Origin: Solidesulfovibrio aerotolerans
Lineage (GTDB): Bacteria; Desulfobacterota; Desulfovibrionia; Desulfovibrionales; Desulfovibrionaceae
NCBI RefSeq assembly: GCF_009856865.1
Contig: NZ_WVUD01000009.1
Location: forward strand, 1-64,000
Length of the DNA stretch: 64,000 nucleotides
Direction: 5' to 3'
Of the stretch, positions 25,981 through 34,711 are shown piece after piece; positions within the stretch are counted from its first letter, which is position 1, and each line of letters begins with the position of its first letter. Below the pieces are notes generated by a model. That model saw only the letters and a program-made list of their open reading frames with translations. It searched no databases and had not been told where the DNA came from. Made by a program: the position numbers and the translations under genes.

Positions 25981-27183
25981 ATGGCCCAGGATATCGACCG
26001 CTTCGACGATGCCGACGACTCCGCCATTCGGACCTTCCCCAAGGGAACCACCATCTTCCGGGAAGGCCAGGTCAGCGATGTGGCCTACATCATTAAGATT
26101 GGCCGGGTGTCGATTTATCGCATCCTCAACAACAAACGGGTGCGCCTGGGCGAACGCGGGCCGGGCGAGATGGTCGGGGAAATGGGCGTTATGACCGCCG
26201 ATCCCCGGGGCAGCAACGCCGAAGCCCTGGAATACACCGAAGCCCTGGTGTGCGATAAGCGCCTGCTTCAGACCATGCTGCTCAAAAGCCCGCGTCCGGT
26301 GCAACTGCTCACCGGCTATCTCGTGGACCGCGTCCGGGCTCTGGCAGGCCAGATCACCGACCGCCCTTCGGGCGATCCGTTCCTGTCGGTGTGCCGGGTC
26401 ACCCTGCTCGCCTGGCAGGGCGTGGCCCGCAGCGAAAATCCGCATCTCGTCTACGCCGACTTGTCGCGCACCATCAAAGACATTTTGCTGTTAAGCCAGA
26501 TCGAGATCGACGCCATTTTCGAGCGGCTCAAAAACATGCATCTGCTGGCTGTCACCGACATCAAGGGCAGCTTTCCCCGGACCAATATCCTTGGCTCGAC
26601 CAAACCCGGGCCGGCCTTTGTCAAAGACCGCATCGTGCGCCTGCCCGACCCCGACAAGTTCATGGCCGTGGCCAAGAATCTGGCCCGCGACGACCGGGGC
26701 CGCCAGGAGTTCGGCGTGGACCTGGAATTCTGCGATCTTGGCGACTTTGCCCGGGAGGCCGGCTCCACGCCGGAAATCATCACCAAAAAAATCGGCTACG
26801 GCGAAATCCCCGAGAAGATCTTTTTCTTCCACAAATCCGCCAGCCGGGAATACATCGACGCCATGGGGCCGGATTTTTTCAAGCAGGCCCGCCGGCCGCG
26901 CCTGACCGCCGCCGACCTCGAACACATCGACGACATCACCGCTGTCGATAACGCCACCCTCCAGGAAGTCTTTTCCAACCTGGGCTTTCACAAGGTGGCC
27001 GTGCTGGCCGCCATGGCCGGCGACGCCGCCCGCGACAAGATTTATAAAAACCTCTCCAAAAAGATCGCCGGAATCGTGCGCGACGAAGCCACAGCCCTGG
27101 CCAACCTTGACGACGACGAGGCCGCCGCCGTGGAACAGGAACTGCTCGAGCGCGTCAAAACCATCAAGGGACTCGTCTCGTGA
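25981..27183 (+). CDS. Cyclic-nucleotide-binding protein with FliG-like C-terminal domain
   Basis: 400-residue protein with no signal peptide or membrane helix. Residues ~15-125 form a cNMP-binding domain: FPKGTTIFREGQVSDVAYIIKIGRVSIYR, then GERGPGEMVGEMGVM, where the phosphate-binding region is visible. A helical middle follows. The last ~85 residues resemble the FliG C-terminal motor domain: IDDITAVDNATLQEVFSNLG, then KIYKNLSKKIAGIV and a final helix. No CRP-type DNA-binding helix was recognised. It overlaps motA by 4 bases (GTGA), pointing to a stator- or switch-related job. GAGG lies 6 bases before the ATG at 25981; the ATG at 25975 is too close to it. Function is inferred. Confidence 0.75.
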   Translation: MAQDIDRFDDADDSAIRTFPKGTTIFREGQVSDVAYIIKIGRVSIYRILNNKRVRLGERGPGEMVGEMGVMTADPRGSNAEALEYTEALVCDKRLLQTMLLKSPRPVQLLTGYLVDRVRALAGQITDRPSGDPFLSVCRVTLLAWQGVARSENPHLVYADLSRTIKDILLLSQIEIDAIFERLKNMHLLAVTDIKGSFPRTNILGSTKPGPAFVKDRIVRLPDPDKFMAVAKNLARDDRGRQEFGVDLEFCDLGDFAREAGSTPEIITKKIGYGEIPEKIFFFHKSASREYIDAMGPDFFKQARRPRLTAADLEHIDDITAVDNATLQEVFSNLGFHKVAVLAAMAGDAARDKIYKNLSKKIAGIVRDEATALANLDDDEAAAVEQELLERVKTIKGLVS

Positions 27184-27977
27184 ATATCGCCACCGTCATC
27201 GGCATCGTCTTCGGCATCGTCATCCTTGGCCTTGCCACCTACTTCTCCACCGACAGCGCCGGGGTGTTCGTCAACTTCCCGGGATTGGCCATTGTCCTTG
27301 GCGGCACGCTGGCTTCCACCTTTATCTGCTTTCCGCTTAAGGAAGTCATGCGGGTGTTTAACACCTTCCTCTTAGCGCTCAAACGCGAAGAGCTTCCCAC
27401 CGACCACTATATCGAGGAAATCGTCGATATCGCCCGCGAAGCCTCCAGCCGGGGCAAAATCCATCTGGAAAAATCCCTGCCCGGCATCGAAAACGAATTT
27501 CTGCAAAGCGCCATCCAGATGCTGGTGGACGGCTATTCGCGCGAAGAAATCAAGGAAATCCTCGAAACCCGCATCGAACAGACCTACCAACAGGAACTCT
27601 CCTCGGCCGGCATCTACCGCACCATGGCCAAACTCGCCCCGGCCTACGGCATCATCGGCACGCTGATCGGCCTCATCGGCATGATGCAGTCCATGAGCGT
27701 GGGCCTGGGCAACCTCGGGGCGCACATGGCCGTGGCACTGACCACCACCCTCTACGGCATCTTGCTGTCCAACCTCATCTTCCTGCCCATCGCCATCAAA
27801 GTCGAAAAACGCATCGAGGAACGCGTCATCCTCATGTGCGTCATCCGCGACGGCACGTTGTTTATCAAAGACAAAACCCCGGCCGCCATCGTGCTCGACA
27901 AGCTAAAGGCCTACCTGCCGCCGCGCCGCTGGGCCTCCATCGACCGCCGCGAAGCCCAGGACGCCGACGAGGTTTAG
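27180..27977 (+). CDS. motA: Flagellar stator protein MotA
   Basis: 265-residue inner-membrane stator subunit of the flagellar motor; with MotB it conducts ions to power rotation. Four hydrophobic segments are present: two near the N-terminus (ATVIGIVFGIVILGLATYF and NFPGLAIVLGGTLASTFI), then a cytoplasmic loop with charged residues, and two more containing the conserved prolines (LAPAYGIIGTLIGLIGMM and LLSNLIFLPIAIKVEKR). The GTG start overlaps the upstream CNBD-FliG-like gene. Its usual partner motB is not next door but at 45273-46232 on the other strand. Confidence 0.93.
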   Translation: MNIATVIGIVFGIVILGLATYFSTDSAGVFVNFPGLAIVLGGTLASTFICFPLKEVMRVFNTFLLALKREELPTDHYIEEIVDIAREASSRGKIHLEKSLPGIENEFLQSAIQMLVDGYSREEIKEILETRIEQTYQQELSSAGIYRTMAKLAPAYGIIGTLIGLIGMMQSMSVGLGNLGAHMAVALTTTLYGILLSNLIFLPIAIKVEKRIEERVILMCVIRDGTLFIKDKTPAAIVLDKLKAYLPPRRWASIDRREAQDADEV

Positions 27978-27997
27978 GCGGGAATAAAAACGAGGAA

Positions 27998-28146
27998 GCC
28001 TCCGGCGGCCGGGGGGATGATCCCCCCTGACCCCCCAACGCGAGAAAGTTTAAGGGGAATGAGGTGCAGCGGCCGACGTTGCCCCTATAAACCCCTTGCC
28101 TTTCAGGTGGGATTCCAAAGGGGCCACCCCTTTGGCCGCCGGAGGC
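27998..28146. repeat. Dispersed repeat copy 3 (B+, A-), short form
   Basis: 149-base element: GCCTCCGGCGGCC and B core at the left, an inner segment with GCAGCGGCCGACGTTGCCCC, and an inverted A core (CCAAAGGGGCCACCCCTTTGG) ending GGCCGCCGGAGGC. It is one of three near-equal short copies (149-156 bases). It lies between motA and the iron-sulfur gene; its right end supplies a GGAGG near a possible upstream start of that gene. Confidence 0.85.
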
Positions 28147-28175
28147 ATTCCTCCATGCGAAGGGAGTACGCGGAC

Positions 28176-28697
28176 ATGGATGACGGGAAGACGCTTTATA
28201 TTGATTATTCCAAGTGCATTGGCTGCGAGACGTGCGAATACGTCTGCCGGTTCGTCAGCGACACGCCGCGCATCCATATGATCCGGGCCGCGTCCGGGTT
28301 TATGGCCCCGCTGTATTGCCGCCACTGCGCCGAACCCAACTGCGCCAAGGTTTGCAAGCGCGGGGCCATTGGGCGCGACCGGGACGGGGCCATGGTCCTT
28401 GATCCCATGCTATGCCGGGGGTGCGAGTCGCGCCAATGCATGCTGGCCTGCCCGTACATGGCCATTTTCGAGACGGACAAGGGCGTGACGGTCGTGAAGT
28501 GCGATTTGTGCGCTTCGCGCCGCCAACGTGGCAAACGGCCGGCCTGCGCCGAGATGTGCCCTTGCGGGGCCATCCACTATGTTTCCCGCGACGAGGCCCA
28601 GGCCCTGGTCGATGCCCCGGCCGAAGAGGCCGAGAAGCGCGTGCTCGACTTTCTGCGTCCGCCCAAGGCCAAACCGGAACCGGGCGGGGGCGCGTAA
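28176..28697 (+). CDS. 4Fe-4S ferredoxin-type electron-transfer protein
   Basis: 173-residue cytoplasmic iron-sulfur protein of the CooF/HycB/DmsB class, expected to hold four [4Fe-4S] clusters and to shuttle electrons for a dehydrogenase or hydrogenase. Four cysteine groups are seen: CIGCETCEYVC, CRHCAEPNCAKVC, CRGCESRQCMLAC and CDLCASRRQRGKRPACAEMC. No twin-arginine signal is present. The ATG at 28176 has AGGGAG 9 bases upstream; an ATG at 28155 is also possible, with its ribosome site donated by the repeat. No catalytic partner is adjacent, so its donor and acceptor are unknown. Confidence 0.85.
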   Translation: MDDGKTLYIDYSKCIGCETCEYVCRFVSDTPRIHMIRAASGFMAPLYCRHCAEPNCAKVCKRGAIGRDRDGAMVLDPMLCRGCESRQCMLACPYMAIFETDKGVTVVKCDLCASRRQRGKRPACAEMCPCGAIHYVSRDEAQALVDAPAEEAEKRVLDFLRPPKAKPEPGGGA

Positions 28698-28815
28698 AAA
28701 GGCTTGACCGGACAGGGCGCTACGGGTCACCAGAGCGGTCAGCCAAGACAGCAATAAAAAACCCGGCCGGCCGCCCGGCGCGTCAAAGCCGCACCTGACC
28801 GGCAAGGAGGATACC

Positions 28816-29430
28816 TTGAACAGCACCAACGAGAGCCCCGCAATCGACGCAGCCCAGGCCGAGGCCGTGCACCAAAACGCTCTGGAAGCCCTGGAGCGCA
28901 AGGAACTGGAGCCGGCCCGTGAAGGATTTATGCAAGCACTTGAGGCTTTTACCGCCCTTGGCGACGATGTCGGCGTGGCCATGGCCTGCCACAACCTGGG
29001 GCTGACCAACCAGGAAACCGGCGATCTGACCATGGCCCGGCAGTGGCTGGAACAATCCCTGGCGATCAGCGAGCGGGAAGGCCTGGACGGCGGCATGACC
29101 GTGACCAGCCACCAGCTCGGCGTGGTGGCCCAGATGGCCGAGCAATACGAAGTCGCCCGGGACTGGTTTCTGCGGGCGCTGGCCTTGGAAGAAAAAAGCA
29201 GCAACAAGATTGGCGAAGCCAAGACCTGCCATCAGCTTGGCATCGTGTGTCATGTGCTGGGCGACCTGGAAGCGGCCAAGGACTGGTACGACCGGGCCAT
29301 TGCCGGCTTCGAGGAAATCGGCGACGAGCAAAACGCCGGCACCACCAAGAAATTACTGGATTTCTTGACGGATTATGAACGCCAGGGCAGCCACGAAGGG
29401 CACGAAGGGCCGTGCAACCGGCAGCAATAA
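28816..29430 (+). CDS. TPR-repeat protein
   Basis: 204-residue soluble protein made of about four tetratricopeptide-like repeats, for example GDDVGVAMACHNLGLTNQETGDLTMARQWLEQSL and KTCHQLGIVCHVLGDLEAAKDWYDRAI. Probably a protein-interaction scaffold. It starts with TTG, supported by AAGGAGG 5 bases upstream. The end (SHEGHEGPCNRQQ) is low-complexity and lies against a repeat element, suggesting a C-terminus altered by repeat insertion. Partner unknown. Confidence 0.75.
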   Translation: MNSTNESPAIDAAQAEAVHQNALEALERKELEPAREGFMQALEAFTALGDDVGVAMACHNLGLTNQETGDLTMARQWLEQSLAISEREGLDGGMTVTSHQLGVVAQMAEQYEVARDWFLRALALEEKSSNKIGEAKTCHQLGIVCHVLGDLEAAKDWYDRAIAGFEEIGDEQNAGTTKKLLDFLTDYERQGSHEGHEGPCNRQQ

Positions 29431-29464
29431 GGCGAGAGCGGCAGGAGGCAAGAAGGCAGAAGAG

Positions 29465-29630
29465 GCCTCCGGCGGCCAAAGGGGTGGCCCCTTTGGAATC
29501 CCTCCTGGAAGGCAAAGGGTTAAGGGGGGGACGGCGTTGCAGTGACGGTGGGTGGGAGCGGGAAAGGCATTTCCGTCGGGCGAGCAATGCCGCAGGGCAA
29601 GCTTGACGGGAACCACCGTTGCTCCGGCGG
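29465..29630 (+). repeat. Dispersed repeat copy 4 (A+, C)
   Basis: Module A at the left (core CCAAAGGGGTGGCCCCTTTGG) with the inner AATCCCTCCTGGAAGGC stretch, then a central segment with GCAATGCCGCAGGGCAAGC and module C at 29607-29625. The inverted right-hand B module seen in copies 2 and 6 is missing, so this copy looks truncated. The remaining ~100 bases to the terminator hold only a small hairpin (CGAGGC-GCAA-GCCTCG, 29703-29718). Confidence 0.8.
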
Positions 29631-29730
29631 TTGGGAAAGGCGACGGTGACGTCGCCCCCATTGAACCCGCGCCCCACGGCGCGACCCGCCCTGCTTCTCC
29701 CCCGAGGCGCAAGCCTCGCTTTCGGAAAAT

Positions 29731-29767
29731 AAAAAAAGCCGCCCGGTTTCTCCCAGGGCGGCTTTTT
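29731..29767. terminator. Bidirectional intrinsic terminator
   Basis: GCCGCCC (29738-29744) and GGGCGGC (29756-29762) form a stem with AAAAAAA on the left and TTTTT on the right, so it can terminate transcription in both directions. It lies just past the stop of the minus-strand ABC operon. Confidence 0.85.
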
Positions 29768-29789
29768 CACGTCTGGCGCGGGCTGCGGC

Positions 29790-30530
29790 CTAGAGAATCT
29801 GTTCCAGAAACTTTTGCGTGCGCGGGTGCTGGGGGTTGGTATAAAACTGCGCCGGGGTGGCGATTTCGAGAATCTGCCCCTCGTCCATAAAGACGATGCG
29901 GTCGGCCACTTCCCGGGCGAAACCCATTTCATGGGTGACGCAAACCATGGTCATGCCTTCCCGAGCCAGCTTGACCATGACATCGAGGACTTCACCGATC
30001 ATTTCCGGGTCCAGGGCCGAGGTCGGCTCGTCAAAGAGCATGATCTTGGGGCTCATGGCCAAGGCGCGGGCAATGGCCACGCGCTGCTGCTGTCCGCCTG
30101 AGAGCTTGGCCGGAAATACGTCGGCCTTTTCCAGAATCCCCACCTTGTCGAGCAGTTGCCGGGCCATGACGTCGGCCTCTTTCTCGGACATGCCCTTAAG
30201 CTTAATGGGGGCAAGCGTCAGGTTTTGCAGCACGGTCTTGTGCGGGAAGAGGTTAAAGCTCTGAAAGACCATGCCCACTTCCATGCGCACTTTGTTGATG
30301 TCCACGGTCTTGTCGTCGAGGTCGAAACCGTCCACCACAATGCGTCCGGTGCTGATGTCTTCCAGCCGGTTGATGGTGCGCAGCAGCGTCGATTTCCCCG
30401 AGCCACTCGGCCCGATGATGACGACTTTTTCTCCCTGCCCAATGTCCAGGCTGACGTGGGTCAGGGCGGCCACAGTATCGAAATACTTGCTGACGTCCGT
30501 TATGCGGATGATCGGATTATCGTTTGACAT
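29790..30530 (-). CDS. Polar amino acid ABC transporter, ATP-binding subunit
   Basis: 246-residue GlnQ-class ATPase. Walker [10 protein letters not shown], signature [15 protein letters not shown], Walker [16 protein letters not shown] and H-loop [11 protein letters not shown] are all present, and [21 protein letters not shown] is typical of polar amino acid importers. It overlaps the permease gene by 14 bases, and the operon order is binding protein, permease, ATPase. Substrate cannot be fixed from sequence; acidic or neutral polar amino acids are likely. Confidence 0.93.
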   Translation of the reverse strand: MSNDNPIIRITDVSKYFDTVAALTHVSLDIGQGEKVVIIGPSGSGKSTLLRTINRLEDISTGRIVVDGFDLDDKTVDINKVRMEVGMVFQSFNLFPHKTVLQNLTLAPIKLKGMSEKEADVMARQLLDKVGILEKADVFPAKLSGGQQQRVAIARALAMSPKIMLFDEPTSALDPEMIGEVLDVMVKLAREGMTMVCVTHEMGFAREVADRIVFMDEGQILEIATPAQFYTNPQHPRTQKFLEQIL

Positions 30531-31326
30531 GGTGCGACAACCGTTCCTCCATGATGCTCACAAGCTTGGACAGGACCAGGGTGATGATCAGGTAGACCAC
30601 AGCCACCATGGTAAACGTCTCGAAATACAGAAACGACTCGGAAGCGAATTCGCGGCCCCGCCGCAGCAGATCGGCCACGCCAAGGATCGAAACCAGGGAG
30701 GTGTCTTTGAGCAAGGCAATAAATTCATTGCCGACCGGCGGCAGGATGGTGCGCCAGGCCTGGGGCAGGACGACGTAGTACATGGTCTGGGTGCGGCTAA
30801 AGCCCAGGGATCGGGCGGCCTCGGTCTGGCCCGTGGGGATGGCCAGGATGCCGGCCCGAAACACCTCGCCCATATACGCCCCGTAGCACACGCTCATGGA
30901 CAGGACGGCGGCCAGCAGATCGGGCACGTGCACAATGCGGCCAAGGGCATAGTAGATGTAAAAGAGTTGGACGAGAAGCGGCACGCCGCGCACGATCTCG
31001 ACATAGGTCGAGGCCACGAGGTTGACGTATTTATTGCGCGAGATGCGGCCAAGGCCGGTAATAAGCCCAAACACCAGGGCCAAAGCGATGGAGCAGACAG
31101 TGACCTGAAAGGTGATCAGGATGCCGTCGGGGATGAATTTAAAGATCCGCAGATACGGATCGGGATGGAAAACGAGCAGATAGCCCAGTACCAGGAGCGC
31201 GCCGGCAAACGACAACCGCCAGGCCGAGACGAGCCCTTTGTCAGAAGGTTTGGGGATGGCGGCCCCGTCGCCGACATCGATGATGATTTGCGGTTCTTCC
31301 ACAGCGCACTTGCCTTGGTGTTTCAT
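30517..31326 (-). CDS. Polar amino acid ABC transporter, permease subunit
   Basis: 269-residue HisM/GlnP-class permease with about five helices. It carries the cytoplasmic coupling motif [43 protein letters not shown], whose EAA loop docks on the ATPase. An N-terminal ~40-residue hydrophilic extension precedes the first helix. A strong hairpin separates it from the binding-protein gene upstream. Only one permease gene is present, so the channel is presumably a homodimer. Confidence 0.92.
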   Translation of the reverse strand: MKHQGKCAVEEPQIIIDVGDGAAIPKPSDKGLVSAWRLSFAGALLVLGYLLVFHPDPYLRIFKFIPDGILITFQVTVCSIALALVFGLITGLGRISRNKYVNLVASTYVEIVRGVPLLVQLFYIYYALGRIVHVPDLLAAVLSMSVCYGAYMGEVFRAGILAIPTGQTEAARSLGFSRTQTMYYVVLPQAWRTILPPVGNEFIALLKDTSLVSILGVADLLRRGREFASESFLYFETFTMVAVVYLIITLVLSKLVSIMEERLSHHVKR

Positions 31327-31348
31327 GAGCCTTGTCCACTCCAGCGCG

Positions 31349-31380
31349 TGCGCTGGACCGGGATACCCCGGTCCGGCGCA
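31349..31380 (-). promoter_or_regulatory. Intercistronic hairpin after the binding-protein gene
   Basis: TGCGCTGGACCGGG (31349-31362) and CCCGGTCCGGCGCA (31367-31380) pair over 14 positions with one mismatch and a 4-base loop. It lies in the 77-base gap between the binding protein and the permease. No T-run follows, so it probably stabilises the upstream message or partly attenuates read-through. The second ABC operon has the same design. Confidence 0.6.
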
Positions 31381-31403
31381 CGGTGTTCGGCTTCGCCGGT
31401 TTG

Positions 31404-32144
31404 CTACTCAGCCGTGCCGAGCCACTTGGTGAGGATTTCCTTCTCGATGCCCTTTTTCTTCACGGCTTCGAGGCCCTTGTTGATCAGGGCCAGGGTTTCC
31501 TTGTCGCCCTTTTTCACAGCCACGCCGTACATCTCGTCGTCAGCCGGGATGATGCAGGCAATCTTCATGGCGTCTTTGTAGTTATCTTTCTTGAGCGCAT
31601 AGAGCTTGGCGACCGGATCGTCGCAGACAACGCCGTCAATGCGGCCGTTGAAGAGGTCTTCAAAGGCCAGACCGACTTCGTCATAGGACTTGTCTTTGAC
31701 ACCTTCGGACTTTTTGACGGCAAAGTGACCGGTGGTGCTGATCTGGGCACCCAGCGTCTTGCCCTTCATGTTCTCAATGCACTTGGCGTCGGACTTTTTG
31801 GGGATGACCAGCGCCTGCTTGACCTGCATGTAGGGCGTGGAGAAATCCATGGCCGCTTTGCGCTCGTCGGTGATGGTGACCGAGGAGCAGATGGCGTCGT
31901 ACTTGCCAGAGGCCAGACCGGCGAAGATGCCGTCCCAGGCAACAGCCTTGAATTCCGGGGTAAATCCCGCTTCCTTGCCGGCGGCTTCCATCAGATCAAC
32001 GGCCAGGCCGGTGATCTTTTTGTCGGGGCCAACGAACTCCATGGGCGGCCAGGTGGCGTCGGTGGCGAAGACGATGGTTTTGGCCAGGGTCGGAGAGGCG
32101 GTCATGGCAACAAGCATGAGGGCCAGGACAAAGTTTTTGACCAT
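31404..32144 (-). CDS. Polar amino acid ABC transporter, periplasmic binding protein
   Basis: 246-residue family 3 solute-binding protein with a signal peptide (MVKNFVLALMLVAMTASPTLA). It has the family pattern TIVFATDATWPPMEFVGPDKKITGLAVDLMEA, then GLASGKYDAICSSVTITDERKAAMDFSTPYM and IDGVVCDDPVAKLYA. The residues that normally bind the ligand carboxylate and amino group lie in these stretches. AGGAG precedes the ATG. It is followed by a hairpin and then the permease and ATPase genes; an aminotransferase gene lies 127 bases upstream on the same strand. Confidence 0.92.
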   Translation of the reverse strand: MVKNFVLALMLVAMTASPTLAKTIVFATDATWPPMEFVGPDKKITGLAVDLMEAAGKEAGFTPEFKAVAWDGIFAGLASGKYDAICSSVTITDERKAAMDFSTPYMQVKQALVIPKKSDAKCIENMKGKTLGAQISTTGHFAVKKSEGVKDKSYDEVGLAFEDLFNGRIDGVVCDDPVAKLYALKKDNYKDAMKIACIIPADDEMYGVAVKKGDKETLALINKGLEAVKKKGIEKEILTKWLGTAE

Positions 32145-32271
32145 GGAAGGCTCCTGTGGTTGGAGGTGACAACAAAGAAGGGAACGTCCCCTTTACGCGC
32201 AAAAGGTGTCACGCCCTTGTGGCCGAATTGTCAGCAAAATTCAAGATGGAACGCGCTGCAATCCTCGTGTC

Positions 32272-33411
32272 TCAGGCAGATTGGTTGCCGGGTCCGGGCA
32301 GCCAATTTTGGCAAAACACCGCCAGTCGTTCGAGGTTTTCGGCGAAATCGGCTCGGCCAAAGCCGATGCGAAAATGTTTCGCCCAGGTTTCGCCATAAAG
32401 GCTTCCCGGCAGGAGCAGCACGCCGGCGGCGGCAAGCAGGGCTTGGCAGAAGTCGTCAGCCGTGCCGTGGCGCAGCCCCGGAAAAGCAGTCAATCCCCCG
32501 CGCGGAGCCGCGAAATGGAACAGATCCGAGCGCGCCAGGAAAAAATCAGACAGCAGCCGGCGGTTCTGGGCCAACAGCCGGTTCAAGCGGTCCAAGATGG
32601 CCTCCCGGGCGGTAAGCGCGCAGACAGCCAGATATTCCGAGGGAGCCGAACCGCAGATGGACAGATAGTCTTTGACCGAGGCCATGCGCGCCAAGAACTC
32701 CCGGTCCCGGCAGCACACCCAGCCCACCCGCAAGCCGGGCAGGCCAAACGATTTGGACAGGACGCCAAGGGATACGGCCCGGGGATCGAGGTCGCAGGCC
32801 GCCGGCAGGGTGGCCACACCCTCGGCCTCCGAAAAACGGTAGACCTCGTCGGAAAAAACCCGCACCCCCTGTTCGGCGGCCAGCCCCACCATGGCGGCAA
32901 AGGTCTCGGGCGTTGGCAGATAACCGGTCGGATTATGGGGAAAATTGACCGTCAAGGCCTTGGCCGGGCCGGACAGCAGGGCCGGTAGTTCGGCCATGTC
33001 CGGGGCAAAGCCCCAGGCCGGATCGCAGCCCCACGGCGACACCCGGCAACCCACGGACCGGGCCACATCGGACAGGGACTGGTAGCACGGCGTGGTGACG
33101 ACCAGGGTATCGCCCGGGGCCAGGGCGGCGGTCATGAAAGTGAAAATGGCCTCTTCAGCCCCCACATGGACCAGCACGTCCTCGGGTTCGATGGTTGTAT
33201 AGAGCGAAGCGATGGCTTGGCGCAGGGCCGACGCGCCCTTGGAGTCGGTGTAGCCCAGGTGGACGTGCCCCAGCCCCTCGGCGGCCCCGGGCACGAGGGC
33301 GAGCAGTTCGCCCACGGACAGCGATTGGCCGTCGGAGGCGCACAACAAATGCGGGGCGGTGAACTCGTGGCGGGCGAAATAGCGCTCCAGGCGAAACGGA
33401 GGGAGTTGCAC
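32272..33411 (-). CDS. PLP-dependent class I/II aminotransferase
   Basis: 379-residue fold-type I aminotransferase. It starts VQLPPFRLERYFARHEFTAP and includes VGAEEAIFTFMTAAL, the substrate/PLP stretch NFPHNPTGYLP, FSDEVYRF and the PLP-lysine segment VSLGVLSKSFGLPGLRVGW. The substrate is not clear. The GTG at 33411 is chosen because homology begins there and longer starts would run into the promoter region of the divergent gene; the ribosome site (AAGGA) is 11 bases off, so the start is uncertain. Upstream of an amino-acid ABC operon, it may act on the imported amino acid. Confidence 0.82.
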   Translation of the reverse strand: MQLPPFRLERYFARHEFTAPHLLCASDGQSLSVGELLALVPGAAEGLGHVHLGYTDSKGASALRQAIASLYTTIEPEDVLVHVGAEEAIFTFMTAALAPGDTLVVTTPCYQSLSDVARSVGCRVSPWGCDPAWGFAPDMAELPALLSGPAKALTVNFPHNPTGYLPTPETFAAMVGLAAEQGVRVFSDEVYRFSEAEGVATLPAACDLDPRAVSLGVLSKSFGLPGLRVGWVCCRDREFLARMASVKDYLSICGSAPSEYLAVCALTAREAILDRLNRLLAQNRRLLSDFFLARSDLFHFAAPRGGLTAFPGLRHGTADDFCQALLAAAGVLLLPGSLYGETWAKHFRIGFGRADFAENLERLAVFCQNWLPGPGNQSA

Positions 33412-33598
33412 GATGTTTGCGATCCTTTCTCGTAAGGGATAGCGTCCCGGAAAAAAGGGACAAGGGGACATACCCATGATCGGGACGAGCGGCAAGATGC
33501 TTTTGTAGGGATGGTCCGGCCGGCGTCGCCGACTTGGCGCATCCCTGGCAAGAGGCTGCGATTGTCCCTTGATCCGGGTTGTGCTATTGCCTGACGCT

Positions 33599-34711
33599 AT
33601 GCCATTCGACATCGCCCAGCTTTTGCGCACCAACAAGACCATGGCCATTTGGGCAGCCTTTTTCGGGTTGGTGTGGCTGACCAGTTATTACGGCCTGTTC
33701 GGGCTGGTCTTTATCACCTATATCCTGTGCTTTTTGTTTAACAGCCCCATCGAGCGGCTGGCCGCCAAGACCCGATGGCCCCGGGTGCTCTGGGCCGTGG
33801 TCGTCTATGTGGTTTTTCTGGCAGTGGTGCTCACCATCATCTCCTCGGTGGTGCCCCGGATCGGGGCCGAATCCTCGGCGTTTCTCAAAAAACTGCCCGA
33901 CACCCTGGAAACCCTGCGCAAGCATCTCGACAACTGGGCCTGGCTGGCCCCGGACATGGCCGCGCCCATTGCCAAGGTCAAAGACTATTTGACCCTTGAG
34001 GCGTTGGTCGGGGTCAAGACCGAGACGCTTTTCTCCCTGGCTGTCAATTCGCTCAATCAGATCTCCATTTACGTCTCGACCTTTCTGCTCGGCACGCTGT
34101 TTAGCTTCCTCATCATGCTTGATTTCCCCAATCTGCGCGCCAAAACCATTGCACTGCGCGACTCCCGGCTGCGCGACATTTACGATGTCACGGCCCGCAG
34201 CGTGGTGCGGTTTGCCGTCGTGGTCGGCATGGGGTTTCGGGCGCAGATGCTCATTGCGGCCCTGAACACCCTGCTCACGGCGCTTGGCCTGTATATCCTC
34301 GGCATCCAGCCTGTCGGGCTGTTGTCCACGGTGGTCTTTTTTTGCGGTCTTATCCCGGTGCTGGGCACGTTCATTTCTTCCGCGCCCATCGTGTTGGTGG
34401 CCGTCAACACCGCCGGCCCCAATCACGCCCTGTGGGCCATCGTCATGATCATCATTGTGCACACCATTGAGACCTATATTTTAAACCCGCGCATCGTGGC
34501 CGCCATGTTCAAGATCAGCCCGCTGATCACCTTGATGATCCTCTATGTCGGGCACAAGCTGTTCGGATTGTGGGGCATGGTGCTCGGCGTGCCGGTGACG
34601 GTGTTTATTCTGCGCCACGTCATCCTTGGCGTGGATATGGATAGCCCGAAGAGCGAAGCCGCCTCCCCGTATCTTCCCCAAAACGGGGGAAAAGGCGGCG
34701 GCAATGGCTAA
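33599..34711 (+). CDS. AI-2E family (PerM-like) membrane protein
   Basis: 370-residue protein with about seven or eight membrane helices of the AI-2E/PerM transporter family, whose members export or take up small molecules or act as Na+/H+ antiporters. Recognisable parts are YGLFGLVFITYILCFLFNSPIERL near the start, the soluble mid-loop, and GIQPVGLLSTVVFFCGLIPVLGTFIS followed by the IVHTIETYILNPRIVA motif and GHKLFGLWGMVLGVPVTVFI. The ATG at 33599 is preferred over a TTG at 33569; no strong ribosome site is visible. The last codons overlap the next gene by 8 bases. Confidence 0.85.
   Translation: MPFDIAQLLRTNKTMAIWAAFFGLVWLTSYYGLFGLVFITYILCFLFNSPIERLAAKTRWPRVLWAVVVYVVFLAVVLTIISSVVPRIGAESSAFLKKLPDTLETLRKHLDNWAWLAPDMAAPIAKVKDYLTLEALVGVKTETLFSLAVNSLNQISIYVSTFLLGTLFSFLIMLDFPNLRAKTIALRDSRLRDIYDVTARSVVRFAVVVGMGFRAQMLIAALNTLLTALGLYILGIQPVGLLSTVVFFCGLIPVLGTFISSAPIVLVAVNTAGPNHALWAIVMIIIVHTIETYILNPRIVAAMFKISPLITLMILYVGHKLFGLWGMVLGVPVTVFILRHVILGVDMDSPKSEAASPYLPQNGGKGGGNG

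Noticed and set aside
33412-33648. Longer N-terminus for the aminotransferase
   Set aside because: It would overlap the divergent AI-2E-type gene and its promoter; conserved sequence begins near 33411.
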